From assembly GCF_037908215.1 (NCBI RefSeq), contig NZ_JBBLZC010000001.1:460510-524509 (forward strand): DNA of 64,000 nt. The letters run 5' to 3'. Under the pieces are notes generated by a model, which saw only the letters and a list, made by a program, of their open reading frames with translations, did not search any database and was not told the DNA's origin. Source of the DNA: Benzoatithermus flavus (lineage in GTDB: Bacteria; Pseudomonadota; Alphaproteobacteria; Geminicoccales; Geminicoccaceae). The position numbers and the translations under genes were made by a program. Positions 43,436 to 52,971 of the stretch are shown piece by piece; position 1 is the stretch's first letter; the number at the start of each line of letters is the position of its first letter.

Positions 43436-43588
43436 GCCCGCTTCGTCCTCTCGCCGATGCTGCGATCAACGAGACAGCTAGAGCCAAGCCATGCGCCTTG
43501 CAACCCGCCACGGCGGCAACACCGATTGAAGCGGCCGGGCACTCCTGGCACGCTGGCATCCCACGCCAAAGGGAGGTCGGAGAATCCC

Positions 43589-44755
43589 ATGCATCTCGCC
43601 GCCGCCATGAGCCGGCTCGGTACCGAGAGCGCCTTCGAGGTGCTGGCGCGCGCCACGCGCCTCGCGCAGGAAGGCCGCTCGATCATCAATCTCGGCATCG
43701 GCCAGCCCGATTTCCCGACCCCGCCCAACATCGTCGAGGCGGCGGTCAGGGCGCTGCGCGACGGGCAGCACGGCTACACCCCGGCCAACGGCATCCTGGC
43801 CCTGCGTGAGGCCGTGGCCGAGGACATGGCGCTCCGGCGGGGGGTGGAGGTGCATCCCGACCGGATCGTGATCGTGCCCGGCGGCAAGGTGACGATGTTC
43901 TTCGCCATAGCGATGTTCGGCGAGCCGGGGGCGGAGATCCTCTACCCGGACCCCGGCTTTCCGATCTACCGCTCGCTCATCGAGTGGACCGGAGCCACGG
44001 CGGTGCCGATAGCGCTTCACGAGAGCCGCGGCTTCGCCTTCTCGGCCGAGGAGGTTCTGGCCCAGATCACGCCGCGCACGCGGCTCCTGATCGTCAACAG
44101 CCCCGCCAATCCCACGGGCGGTGTGGTGCCCAAGGCCGAGCTCGACCGGCTCGTGGCGGGGCTGGCACGCTTTCCGCACGTCGCCGTGCTCTCGGACGAG
44201 ATCTATGCCCGGATGTGCTACGACGGTGTCCCGCATGCGTCGCTCACGGCCTATCCCGAGATCGAGGACCGGCTGATCCTCCTGGACGGCTGGTCCAAGA
44301 CTTATGCCATGACCGGCTGGCGGCTCGGCTGGGGCGTGTGGCCCGAGAGCCTCGTCGAACATGCCACCCGGCTCGCGATCAACACCCATTCCTGCGTCAA
44401 CGCCGCGACGCAGTGGGCAGGCGTGGAGGCGCTGAAAGGCCCGCAGGACAGCGTGGAACGCATGGTCGCGACGTTCGACGAGCGCCGGAAGCTGATCGTG
44501 GCGGAGCTGAACCGCATTCCGGGCTTCCGCTGCCGGATGCCGGGCGGGGCCTTCTACGCCTTCCCCAACATCGAGGGTACCGGCAAAAGCTCGCGGCAGC
44601 TCCAGGACGAGCTCCTGAACGAGGCCGGGGTCGCCGTCATCAGCGGCACCAGCTTCGGCATCCACGGCGAGGGCTTCATCCGCTTCTCCTACGCCGCCTC
44701 GAGCGAGGCGATCGAAGAAGCCTGTGCTCGCATCCGGCGCCATCTCGGCGCTTGA
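43589..44755 (+). CDS. PLP-dependent aminotransferase (class I/II)
   Basis: 388 residues. Start ATG 43589 with GGAG 6 nt upstream. INLGIGQPDFPTPPNI, YTPANGILALREAV, NSPANPTGGVV, LSDEIYARMCY and DGWSKTYAMTGWRLGW with PLP Lys237. It is closer to AspC / LysN-type class I than the enzyme at 1125. Its stop overlaps possible starts of the Fe-S gene that follows. Confidence 0.93.
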   Translation: MHLAAAMSRLGTESAFEVLARATRLAQEGRSIINLGIGQPDFPTPPNIVEAAVRALRDGQHGYTPANGILALREAVAEDMALRRGVEVHPDRIVIVPGGKVTMFFAIAMFGEPGAEILYPDPGFPIYRSLIEWTGATAVPIALHESRGFAFSAEEVLAQITPRTRLLIVNSPANPTGGVVPKAELDRLVAGLARFPHVAVLSDEIYARMCYDGVPHASLTAYPEIEDRLILLDGWSKTYAMTGWRLGWGVWPESLVEHATRLAINTHSCVNAATQWAGVEALKGPQDSVERMVATFDERRKLIVAELNRIPGFRCRMPGGAFYAFPNIEGTGKSSRQLQDELLNEAGVAVISGTSFGIHGEGFIRFSYAASSEAIEEACARIRRHLGA

Positions 44756-44778
44756 ACGACGAAGGAGACCGGAAAGCC

Positions 44779-45456
44779 TTGGCCGATCTCCTGCAGGAAC
44801 TCGGGCAGCGCCTCGCCTCGGTCGGGCTCTCGCGCCACGGCGGCTTTCACCCCTCGCCCGAGGACGCCGTGCCGGCGCTGCCGGATGGCACGTCACCCGG
44901 CACCGTCGTCATGGTGGGGAACGTCGGCTCGGCGTTCTGGGCTCACGTTCAGGCTTCGCCCGAAGGAAGGGGTCCGGACCCGATCGATCGCTGGACCGAG
45001 CGGGTCTTGGGTAGGATCGCGGCCGAGCTCGGTGCCGTGGCCCTGTTCCCGTTCGCGGGGCCGCCCTGGCATCCGTTTCAGCGCTGGGCACGGCGCGCCG
45101 ACCCGGCGCTCAGCCCCTCGCCGCTCGGCATCCTGATCCACCCCGATCACGGCCTCTGGCACGCGCTGCGTGGTGCGTTGCTGTTCCGCGAGCGCCTCGT
45201 CCTGCCCTCGATCGAGCCGCGGCCGAGCCCCTGCATCGCGTGCGAGACGAAGCCCTGCCTCCGGCACTGCCCGGTCGAGGCCTTCACCACGGCAGGCTAT
45301 GACGTCACGAGCTGCCGGTCCTATCTCGCGACGCTCTCGGGCCAGCCCTGCATGATCCAGGGCTGCCGGGCGCGCGCCGCCTGCCCGGTGGGAAGAAGCA
45401 ACGCCTATACCTCGGACCAGATCCAGCACCACATGCGGCGGTTCGCGCGCGGCTGA
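44779..45456 (+). CDS. 4Fe-4S binding protein, ferredoxin-like
   Basis: 225 residues. The start is uncertain: TTG 44779 follows AAGGAGA with a 10-nt spacer, while TTG 44752 overlaps the previous stop. The N-terminal 140 residues resemble the non-cluster part of epoxyqueuosine-reductase-like proteins (VMVGNVGSAFWAHVQ, FPFAGPPWHPFQRWARRADP). Eight Cys follow in two groups: PCIACETKPCLRHCPVEAF and, 20 residues later, the group PCMIQGC-RARAACPVG, an atypical two-cluster pattern. Probably an electron-transfer protein. Its 3' end is 2 bp from the convergent lipoprotein. Confidence 0.82.
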   Translation: MADLLQELGQRLASVGLSRHGGFHPSPEDAVPALPDGTSPGTVVMVGNVGSAFWAHVQASPEGRGPDPIDRWTERVLGRIAAELGAVALFPFAGPPWHPFQRWARRADPALSPSPLGILIHPDHGLWHALRGALLFRERLVLPSIEPRPSPCIACETKPCLRHCPVEAFTTAGYDVTSCRSYLATLSGQPCMIQGCRARAACPVGRSNAYTSDQIQHHMRRFARG

Positions 45457-45458
45457 GC

Positions 45459-45704
45459 TCAACGGTAGATCGGCCGGCCGAGATCGATCTGCTGGGGCGT
45501 GGTGACGGCACCCGTCACGCCGCCGACCCCGGCGCCGACGAGAGCACCACTGGCGATGCCGACCGGCCCCAGGAGCAGGCCGGCCACGGCCCCCGTGCCG
45601 GCCCCGATCCCGGCACCCGTAACGGTTCGATCGAACCGGCTCGTGCCGCATCCCGAAAGCACGACGAGCCCCAAGATCCCCACCACGGCACACCAGCGCT
45701 GCAT
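45459..45704 (-). CDS. Small glycine-zipper lipoprotein
   Basis: 81 residues. Lipobox LVVLSGCG followed by a Gly/Ala zipper of GxxxG type (TGAGIGAGTGAVAGLLLGPVGIASGALVGAGVGGVTGA). Such short lipoproteins resemble the YmgG/OsmB and 17-kDa antigen families and usually lie in the outer or inner membrane. It is 81 bp downstream of the IOR-like gene on the same strand. Confidence 0.82.
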   Translation of the reverse strand: MQRWCAVVGILGLVVLSGCGTSRFDRTVTGAGIGAGTGAVAGLLLGPVGIASGALVGAGVGGVTGAVTTPQQIDLGRPIYR

Positions 45705-45785
45705 CGGCCTTACTCCCGCCTGTCCACATGATCCTGTGAATGGACCAAGAACGGATCAGGGGCGACGAAGGTCCCGTGGGCGGCC

Positions 45786-48700
45786 TTACTCGGCGGCGCG
45801 CAGGAGTGCGGCTTCGCCCCGAAACGTCGCCAGCAGCTCGGCCTCTTTCGCCTTCGCCCGCCGGACGTTGGCCTCCTTGACGTGGCCGAAGCCACGCATC
45901 TGCTCGGGCAATGCTGCGAGCTCGACGGCGAGCGGGTGATTCTCGGGTGTGAGCTTCTGCAGGATCTCGTCCAAGAGCGCCTCGTACTCGGCGAGAAGGC
46001 GCCGCTCCATTTTCCGCTCGGCCGTGCGGCCGAACGGGTCGAAGGTGGTACCGCGCAGGCACTTCAGACGGGCCAGAAGGCGCAGAACCGGGAACAGCCA
46101 GGGGCCGTAGCGGCGCTTCTTCAGACGACCCGTGGCGGGATCGCGCCCGGCGAGCAGCGGTGGCGCCAAGTGGAGCTCGAGGCGATCCCAGCGCTCGAAC
46201 TCGGCGCCGAGCTGCTCGAGGAAGACGCCATCGGTCCAGAGCCGGGCGACCTCGTACTCGTCCTTGATCGCCATGAGCTTCGCGAGGTTCTGCGCTACCG
46301 TTCGGGCGAGGTCGGTCCTACCGGGCAGGCACGCCGCCTCGGCGGCAGCGACGCGTGATACGATCGCGCGGTAACGGCGGGCATAGGCCTCGTCCTGGTA
46401 GCCGGCGAGGAAGCGCGCGCGGTGGTCCACGATCTCGTCCAGCGTGCGCGGGACGGAGCGCCGGCCCTCGGCAGCGCCGGCCACCCTCTCGACCGCAGCG
46501 AGATCGTACGCGGCGCGCCGGCCCCACAAGAAAGCCTGCCGGTTGAAGGCGACCTGCACGCCGTTGATCTCGATCGCCCGCTCGATGGCCGCGCGCGAGA
46601 GCGGGATCAGGCCTTTCTGCCAGGCATAGCCGACGAGGAACAGGTTGGCGCCGATGGCATCGCCGACGAGACGGGTCGCGAGCCGGCCGGCATCGACGAA
46701 GCTCACCTGCTCCGCACCGGCCGCGCTCAGGATCGCCTGCTCGAGACGGTCGGCGGGAAGCGCCAGATCGGGATCGCGGGTGAAGTCGCCGGTCATGACG
46801 GCATCGCGGTTGACCACGACCGCGGTCGCCCCTTTGCGCATGGTCGGCACGGCCTGCGTGCCCGCGGCCACGACGAGATCGCAGCCGAGGACGAGCCGAG
46901 CCCCGCCGGCCTGGATGCGGGCGGCGCCGATCTCGGCCTGCGTGGGGGCGAGCTTGAGATGCGAGACGACCGCCCCCCCTTTCTGGGCGAGGCCGATCAT
47001 GTCGAGGGCGGCGATACCTTTCCCCTCGAGATGGGCCGCCATGCCGAGGAGAGCCGCGATCGTGACGACGCCGGTGCCGCCCACCCCGGTGACGACGATG
47101 CCGTAAGGGCCGTCGAGTGTCGGCAGTGCGGGCTCGGGCAGAACCGGGAACGGCGTCTCGCCGGCGGCCGACGCCTGGCGCAAGGTGCCACCTTTCACGC
47201 TGACGAAGCTCGGGCAGAAACCCTCGAGGCAGGAGAAGTCCTTGTTGCAGGCGGACTGATCGATGCGACGTTTGCGGCCGAACTCGGTCTCGACGGGCTG
47301 GATCGCGACGCAGTTGCTGGCGAGGCCGCAGTCGCCACAGGCCTCGCACACGCGCTCGTTGATGACGACGCGCTCGTCCGGGTCGGGGAAGGTGCCGCGC
47401 TTCCTGCGCCGGCGCTTCTCGGCGGCGCAGGTCTGGTCATAGACGAGAGCGCTCACCCCCTCGACCTCGCGCAGGCGCCGCTGCACCGCATCGAGCTCGC
47501 TTCGATGATGAATGCGCACACCGGGGGCGAAGCCGGCACCCAGCGGGTACTTCCCGGGCTCGTCGGTGACGACCGCGATCTCCTTCACCCCCTCCGCTTG
47601 CAGAAGGCGGGTGATCGCCGGCACGTCGAGATTGCCGGTCTCCATCTTCTGGCCGCCGGTCATGGCGACCGCGTCGTTGTAGAGGATCTTGAAGGTGATG
47701 TTGGCGCCGGATGCCACGGCGGCGCGCACGGCGAGCGAGCCCGAATGGTAGAACGTGCCGTCGCCCACGTTCTGGAAGATGTGTCCCCTCGTGCTGAACG
47801 GCGCCTCGCCCAGCCAGGAAGCGCCCTCGCCGCCCATCTGGGTGAAGCGGCGGGTGTCGCGGTCCATCCACTGGACCATGAAGTGGCAGCCGATGCCGGC
47901 GAGCGCCTTGCTGCCTTCGGGCACGCGGGTCGAACTGTTGTGCGGGCAGCCGGGGCAGAAATAGGGTAGGCGCAGCATCGCCGGCACGTAGCCGGCGGCC
48001 GCCCGCTCGGCCTGCTCGATCGCCTCCAGCCGTTCGCGTAAAGTGGCATCCTCGCGGCGCTCGAGGAGACGGCGCGCGATGGCAATCGCGATCTGATTCG
48101 AGCCGAGGCTGCCGTGGCTCGGGAACAGCAGCGCCCCTGCCTCGTCGCGCTTGCCGACGACGACCGGCCGCCGGGCGAGCGGATAGAGCAGCTCCTTGGC
48201 CTGGCTCTCGATGAGCCCCCGCTTCTCCTCGACCACGATCACCTTCTCGAGCCCGACCAGTGCCTCGGCGAGACCCACGGGCTCGAGCGGCCAGGTCATG
48301 CCGACCTTGTAGACGAGAAGCCCGAGCTCCCGCGCGCGCGCCTCGTCGATCCCGAGATCGTCGAGCGCCGCGATCAGGTCGAGCCAGGACTTGCCGGCCG
48401 TGACCACGCCGAGCCAGGCCCCCTCGCCGCCCAGGACCACGCGGTCGAGGCGGTTGGCGCGGGCGAAGGCGCGGGCAGCCTCCAGCTTGTGGACGTGGAG
48501 CCGCTCTTCCTGCGCCAGCGCCATGCGCTGGCCGATGCCGTTGTCGGGCCAGCGTATGTTGAGCCCGCCCGGTGGCGGCACGTAGTCCGTGGGCAGCACG
48601 ATCCGCGGCCGGTCGGGGGCGATCTCGATCGAGGCCGTGCTCTCGACCGTGTCGTGGACGCATTTCAGCGCCACCCACGCACCCGAGAAGCGCGACATGG

Positions 48701-49265
48701 CGATGCCCAAGAGGCCATATTCCAGGATCTCGTCGACCCCGGCCGGGTTCAGCACCGGCACCATGGCGTCCACCATGGCGTACTCGCTCTGGTGCGCCGT
48801 CGTGCTCGATTCGCAGATGTGATCGTCACCCAAGAGCAGCAGCACGCCGCCGTGCTTCGCCGTGCCGAACAGGTTGCCGTGGCGGATGGCGTCGCCCGAG
48901 CGGTCCACACCGGGGCCTTTCGCGTACCAGATCGCGAACACGCCATCGTAGCGGCTCTCGCCGTCGAGCCCGACCTGCTGCGTGCCGGCACAGGCGGTGG
49001 CAGCGAGGTCCTCGTTGACGCCGGGCTTGTGGACGACGTGGTGTGCCGCGAGATGGGCCTTCGCGCGCTCGAGCTGCTGATCATAGGTGCCGAGCGGCGA
49101 GCCGCGATAGCCGGTGATGTAGCCCGCCGTGCTCAGCCCGGCGGCGAGATCGCGCTGGCGCTGCACGATCGGCAGGCGGACCAGGGCCTGAATGCCGGTC
49201 ACGAAGATCCGGCCGCTCGTGGCCGTGTACTTGTCGTCGAGCGTGACCTCACGGAGCTGCGTCAC
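45786..49265 (-). CDS. Indolepyruvate ferredoxin oxidoreductase-like fused enzyme
   Basis: About 1159 residues, one chain holding the alpha and gamma parts of an IOR-type 2-oxoacid:ferredoxin oxidoreductase. N-terminal pyrimidine-binding part (YTATSGRIFVTGIQALVRLPIVQ, GYRGSPLGTYDQQL), TPP-binding part (VGDGTFYHSGSLAVRAAVASG), a Cys-rich Fe-S section near residue 640 (CEACGDCGLASNC, then a further SCLEGFC), and the gamma part (IVVTGVGGTGVVTIAALLGMAA). The C-terminal 300 residues are the DUF6537 type. Members decarboxylate aryl or branched-chain 2-oxo acids to acyl-CoA. GTG 49265 is preferred over GTG 49277 because a GAGG lies 6 nt before it. Confidence 0.92.
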   Translation of the reverse strand: MTQLREVTLDDKYTATSGRIFVTGIQALVRLPIVQRQRDLAAGLSTAGYITGYRGSPLGTYDQQLERAKAHLAAHHVVHKPGVNEDLAATACAGTQQVGLDGESRYDGVFAIWYAKGPGVDRSGDAIRHGNLFGTAKHGGVLLLLGDDHICESSTTAHQSEYAMVDAMVPVLNPAGVDEILEYGLLGIAMSRFSGAWVALKCVHDTVESTASIEIAPDRPRIVLPTDYVPPPGGLNIRWPDNGIGQRMALAQEERLHVHKLEAARAFARANRLDRVVLGGEGAWLGVVTAGKSWLDLIAALDDLGIDEARARELGLLVYKVGMTWPLEPVGLAEALVGLEKVIVVEEKRGLIESQAKELLYPLARRPVVVGKRDEAGALLFPSHGSLGSNQIAIAIARRLLERREDATLRERLEAIEQAERAAAGYVPAMLRLPYFCPGCPHNSSTRVPEGSKALAGIGCHFMVQWMDRDTRRFTQMGGEGASWLGEAPFSTRGHIFQNVGDGTFYHSGSLAVRAAVASGANITFKILYNDAVAMTGGQKMETGNLDVPAITRLLQAEGVKEIAVVTDEPGKYPLGAGFAPGVRIHHRSELDAVQRRLREVEGVSALVYDQTCAAEKRRRRKRGTFPDPDERVVINERVCEACGDCGLASNCVAIQPVETEFGRKRRIDQSACNKDFSCLEGFCPSFVSVKGGTLRQASAAGETPFPVLPEPALPTLDGPYGIVVTGVGGTGVVTIAALLGMAAHLEGKGIAALDMIGLAQKGGAVVSHLKLAPTQAEIGAARIQAGGARLVLGCDLVVAAGTQAVPTMRKGATAVVVNRDAVMTGDFTRDPDLALPADRLEQAILSAAGAEQVSFVDAGRLATRLVGDAIGANLFLVGYAWQKGLIPLSRAAIERAIEINGVQVAFNRQAFLWGRRAAYDLAAVERVAGAAEGRRSVPRTLDEIVDHRARFLAGYQDEAYARRYRAIVSRVAAAEAACLPGRTDLARTVAQNLAKLMAIKDEYEVARLWTDGVFLEQLGAEFERWDRLELHLAPPLLAGRDPATGRLKKRRYGPWLFPVLRLLARLKCLRGTTFDPFGRTAERKMERRLLAEYEALLDEILQKLTPENHPLAVELAALPEQMRGFGHVKEANVRRAKAKEAELLATFRGEAALLRAAE

Positions 49266-49338
49266 GGGTCGCCTCACCTGCCCTGTTGGTTGCGGCGGAA
49301 GCTAGCACGCGAGCGCCGGTCCGCCACGCGCCTTCCGC

Positions 49339-50133
49339 TCATAGGATCGATCGCACGACGCCGCCCTCGACCCGAAGCGCCGCGCCGTTGGTGGCGGATG
49401 CGAGCGGGCTCGCCACGTAGGTCGCCATCGCCGCCACCTCATCCGGGGTGGCGAAGCGCTGCAGGATCGAGCTCGGGCGGGCGTTCCTGAAGAAGTCGCG
49501 CTCGACCTCCGTGGGGGAGATGCCGTGCGCCTTCGCCATGTCGGCAATGAAGGTCTCGACCCCTTCCGAGCGGGTGGGGCCGGCCAGGATCGAGTTGACC
49601 GTCACCCCCGTGCCGGTCGTGGTCTCGGCGAGGCCGCGGGCGAGCGCCACCTGCATGGTCTTGGTCACACCGTAATGGATCATCTCGACCGGGATGTTGA
49701 CCGCCGATTCCGAGGAGACGAACAGGATGCGGCCCCAGCCTCTCGTCTTCATCTTCGGCAGGTGATGCCGGGAGAGACGTACCCCGCTCATGAAGTTGAC
49801 CTCGATGATCCGCTGCCAGTCGGCATCTGCGATCTCCTCGAACGGGCGCGGCTCGTAGATGCCCAGATTGTTGACCAGGATGTCGACGTCCGGGAAGCGC
49901 CGGATCGCCTCTCGCGTTCCTTCGGCCGTGCCGAGGTCGGCTACGAGCGGCTCGAGCCGCGCATCGGCGATAGTATCCCGGATGCCCGCGATCGCCTTGC
50001 GCACGCGCTCTTCCGTACGGCCGTTGACGATGACGATCGCACCCTCGCGGGCGAGCGAGCGTGCGATGGCGAGGCCGATGCCGGCGGTGGAGCCGGTGAC
50101 GAGAGCGAGCTTGCCGTCGAGCTGTAGGTCCAT
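49339..50133 (-). CDS. SDR family oxidoreductase
   Basis: 264 residues. Rossmann GSTAGIGLAIA (TGxxxGIG), NNLGIYE (NNAG variant), catalytic SSES and YGVTKTM (YxxxK) and the C-terminal GAALRVEGGVV. Start ATG 50133 with CAGGAGG 7 nt upstream. It is followed on the same strand by the IOR-like gene and preceded by a second SDR 27 bp upstream. Substrate unknown. Confidence 0.94.
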   Translation of the reverse strand: MDLQLDGKLALVTGSTAGIGLAIARSLAREGAIVIVNGRTEERVRKAIAGIRDTIADARLEPLVADLGTAEGTREAIRRFPDVDILVNNLGIYEPRPFEEIADADWQRIIEVNFMSGVRLSRHHLPKMKTRGWGRILFVSSESAVNIPVEMIHYGVTKTMQVALARGLAETTTGTGVTVNSILAGPTRSEGVETFIADMAKAHGISPTEVERDFFRNARPSSILQRFATPDEVAAMATYVASPLASATNGAALRVEGGVVRSIL

Positions 50134-50160
50134 GCTGTCCTCCTGTCCGATAGAACGCGA

Positions 50161-50907
50161 TCAGGGCATGAGCTGGCCGCCATTGACCTCGATGATCTGG
50201 CCGGTGACGTAGCCGCTGAGGCGCGGCGAGGCGAGATAGAGGAAGGCCCCGGCGCAGTCCTCGGCGGTGCCGAGGCGTTGCAAGGGGATCTTCCGGCGCG
50301 TGGCCTCGAGCTTCTCGGGCGTGGAGTAGATCTCGTGAAAGCGGGTCGCGATCGTGCCGGGCGACACTGCGTTCACCCTGATGCCGTCGGGAGCGAGCTC
50401 GGTCGCGAGCGAGCGCGTGAAGGTCGAAACGAACGCCTTGGCGGCGCTGTAGAGGGCCGAACCCGTGCTGCCGCCGCTTCTGGCCGAGATCGAGGTCACG
50501 TTGACGATGCAGCCCCGGCTCGCCTGTAGGGCCGGAAGCGCCGCCCGGCAGGCGGCCACGACCGAGCGGGCGTTGAGGTCGAAGACCCGGTCCACCTCCT
50601 CGTCGCTCATGGCGGCGAGCGGAATGCGGCCGACCATGTGGCCGGCATTGTTGACCAGCACGTCGAGCCCGTCCAAGGCTGCCACGGCCTCCGCCACGAC
50701 CCGGCGCACGTCCGCCATGACGGCGAAATCGCCCCGAAGCAGCGTGGCGTCCGGAACGGCCGCGGCCTCGAACGGCTCGGTACGGTAGTGGAGCGCCAGC
50801 CGGCAGCCCGCTTCCGCGAAGGCGCGTGCGGCGGCAGCGCCGATGCCGCGGCTCGCACCCGTGATCAGCACCCGCTTGCCGGAAAGCCCGAGATCGATTC
50901 CCGCCAT
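50161..50907 (-). CDS. SDR family oxidoreductase
   Basis: 248 residues. TGASRGIGAAAARAF, NNAGHMVGR, catalytic TSISARSGGS and YSAAKAFVS, and GYVTGQIIEVNGGQLMP at the C-terminus, as in 3-oxoacyl-ACP or gluconate dehydrogenases. Start ATG 50907 (AGGAAGG upstream); the longer frame is not SDR-like. Arranged in tandem with the other SDR but not a close copy of it. Confidence 0.94.
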   Translation of the reverse strand: MAGIDLGLSGKRVLITGASRGIGAAAARAFAEAGCRLALHYRTEPFEAAAVPDATLLRGDFAVMADVRRVVAEAVAALDGLDVLVNNAGHMVGRIPLAAMSDEEVDRVFDLNARSVVAACRAALPALQASRGCIVNVTSISARSGGSTGSALYSAAKAFVSTFTRSLATELAPDGIRVNAVSPGTIATRFHEIYSTPEKLEATRRKIPLQRLGTAEDCAGAFLYLASPRLSGYVTGQIIEVNGGQLMP

Positions 50908-51002
50908 ACCCTTCCTCCCCGAGCCCTGTCCGCTTGTACCCGTCTGTCCCCTGTCGTAGTGACCGCGCGGCGATCCGCAACCTCCATGCCCGGCAGACAC
51001 CC

Positions 51003-51878
51003 ATGCTCACCCCGACCTTCGTCGACGGCATCCGCAGCTTCGCCGATCGCTACGAGGGCTTCATCCTCGACCAGTGGGGGGTGATCCACGACGGCAGACG
51101 GCCTCTGCCGGAGGCGGTCGCGGCCATCGTCGAGCTCAAGCGGCGCAACAAGCGCCTCGTGCTGCTCTCGAACTCGGGTCGCCGCGCCGAACTCAACCGG
51201 CGCCGCCTCGCCCGGATGGGCTTCGACATGGCGCTGTTCGACGCCGTCGTCACCTCGGGCGAGACGGCATGGACGCTCCTGCGTCATCGCAGCCGGCCGC
51301 CCTTCGCCGAGCTCGGGAGGAAGTGTCTCCTGTTCACGATCGGCAACGATCTCGGCGTGGTCGAGGATCTGGGGCTCGAGCTCGTGGGGGCACCCGAAGA
51401 GGCCGACTTCCTGTTCGTCACCGGCCTCGAGATCCCACCCCAAACGCTCGAGGACTACCGCGCCGTGATCGAGCGCGCAGCGGCATGCCGTCTTCCCATG
51501 CTCTGCTCCAACCCCGACCGGGTGGCCCCCGTCGCGGGCGAGCTCGTGATCACGCCGGGCTCGCTCGCTGCGATCTACGAGGAGCTGGGCGGCGAGGTGA
51601 TCTACGTGGGGAAGCCCTATCCCCTGGTCTACGGCGCCTGCCTCGACGCGCTCGACGGGATCGCGCCGCAGGAGATCGTCGCGATCGGCGATTCGCTCGA
51701 GCACGACATCAAGGGGGCCGAGAACGTCGGCATCGCGAGCTGCTTTCTCATGGGCGGCATCCACGCGGCCGGCTTCCCGCCCGGCGCTTCGCGCGCGGCG
51801 CAGGTGCATCATCTGGACGAGCTCTGCACCCGCTACGACGCGCGGCCGGACTGGGTGGCGCAGCACCTCGTCTGGTAG
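51003..51878 (+). CDS. HAD-superfamily hydrolase (TIGR01459 type)
   Basis: 291 residues. HAD phosphatase with FILDQWGVIHDG (motif I, nucleophile Asp in DxWGV), LLSNSGRRAELN (motif II Ser), and EIVAIGDSLEHDIKGAENVGIASC (motif IV acidic residues). The DxWG(V) opening and length match TIGR01459, related to NagD and p-nitrophenyl phosphatases. ATG 51003 has no clear ribosome site, but the upstream frame is poorly protein-like. Substrate unknown. Confidence 0.9.
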   Translation: MLTPTFVDGIRSFADRYEGFILDQWGVIHDGRRPLPEAVAAIVELKRRNKRLVLLSNSGRRAELNRRRLARMGFDMALFDAVVTSGETAWTLLRHRSRPPFAELGRKCLLFTIGNDLGVVEDLGLELVGAPEEADFLFVTGLEIPPQTLEDYRAVIERAAACRLPMLCSNPDRVAPVAGELVITPGSLAAIYEELGGEVIYVGKPYPLVYGACLDALDGIAPQEIVAIGDSLEHDIKGAENVGIASCFLMGGIHAAGFPPGASRAAQVHHLDELCTRYDARPDWVAQHLVW

Positions 51879-51889
51879 CACCGACGGGA

Positions 51890-52828
51890 TCAGGCACGCT
51901 TCCGCTTCAGCGCCTTGCGCACGTTCGCGGCCGTCATGGCCGACACGCGCTCGTTGCTCTCGACCGTGACACCGGCGATGTGGGGGGTGAGGATCAGGTT
52001 CGGGGCGGCATCGAACAGGAGCGCCGTGTCGCGGTCCAAAGGCTCGGTCGCGAACACGTCGAGCGCCGCACCCGCGAGCCGGCCCGCGCGCAGCGCCTCG
52101 ACCAACGCCGCCTCGTCCAGGATGCCGCCGCGCGAGGTGTTGATGAGGACCGCCCCGGGGCGCATGGCCGAAAGTGCCGTGGCATCGATGAGGCCGCGGG
52201 TCTCGGCCGTGAGCGGCACGTGCAGGCTGAGCACGTCGGCCGCCGCGAGGAGCCCCTCCAGCGTCTCGTGCCGCTCGACCCCCTGCCAGACCGGATCGGT
52301 GGCCGGCAGGTGGGGATCGTAGGCAGCGATCCGCATGCCGAGCGCTGCGGCACGGCTCGCGACCTGCCGGGCCGTCGAGCCGAAGCCGACAAAGCCCATG
52401 CGCCGCCTCGCCGCCTCGCGGCCGACCAGACGCTCGCGCGGCCACTGGCCCTCCAGCATGGCGTCGGTCGCAGCGAAGACGCCGCGCAGCAGGACGAGGG
52501 CGGCAGCGATCACGTACTCGGCGACGGCCACCGCGTTGGCGCCGGTCGCCGGCAGCACCTCGATCCCGCGCGCCCGGCAGGCGTCGAGATCGATATTGTC
52601 GAGGCCGACGCCGAGCCGGCCCACCACCTCGAGCCGCCTCGCGGCGGCGAGCAGGGGCCCCTGGACCCGAGTGCGGTTGCGGACGATCAGCGCTCTTGCG
52701 GCCGAGACCAGAAGCTCGAGCTCGCGCGGCCGGTCCGCGAGCGTCGGGTCGTAATGAACCTCGAACTCGCTGCGGAGCCCGTCCAGCGCCGCCTCGTCCA
52801 TGAACTCGCTGACCACGATGTCGAGCAT
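51890..52828 (-). CDS. D-2-hydroxyacid dehydrogenase (phosphoglycerate dehydrogenase family)
   Basis: 312 residues. Start ATG 52828 with GAGG 6 nt upstream. NAD-binding GFVGFGSTARQVAS, LHVPLTAETRGLID, catalytic Arg in NTSRGGILDE, Glu in DVFATEPL and His in LTPHIAGVT. Length without an ACT domain points to a hydroxyacid dehydrogenase rather than SerA. Convergent with the HAD gene, 11 bp apart, and divergent from the sugar-binding protein gene. Confidence 0.94.
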   Translation of the reverse strand: MLDIVVSEFMDEAALDGLRSEFEVHYDPTLADRPRELELLVSAARALIVRNRTRVQGPLLAAARRLEVVGRLGVGLDNIDLDACRARGIEVLPATGANAVAVAEYVIAAALVLLRGVFAATDAMLEGQWPRERLVGREAARRRMGFVGFGSTARQVASRAAALGMRIAAYDPHLPATDPVWQGVERHETLEGLLAAADVLSLHVPLTAETRGLIDATALSAMRPGAVLINTSRGGILDEAALVEALRAGRLAGAALDVFATEPLDRDTALLFDAAPNLILTPHIAGVTVESNERVSAMTAANVRKALKRKRA

Positions 52829-52971
52829 GCGCTTCCTCGCCTCCCCGGCAGGACGATCCCGGCCGTCGAGCATGGACCGGTTGTCGCGGCCGTGCAAAAC
52901 TTGCCGGGCGCGCGAGGCGCTCGCGGCGGCTCGGGAAATGGCACGAGTACATCGGATCACAGGAGGTCGGC

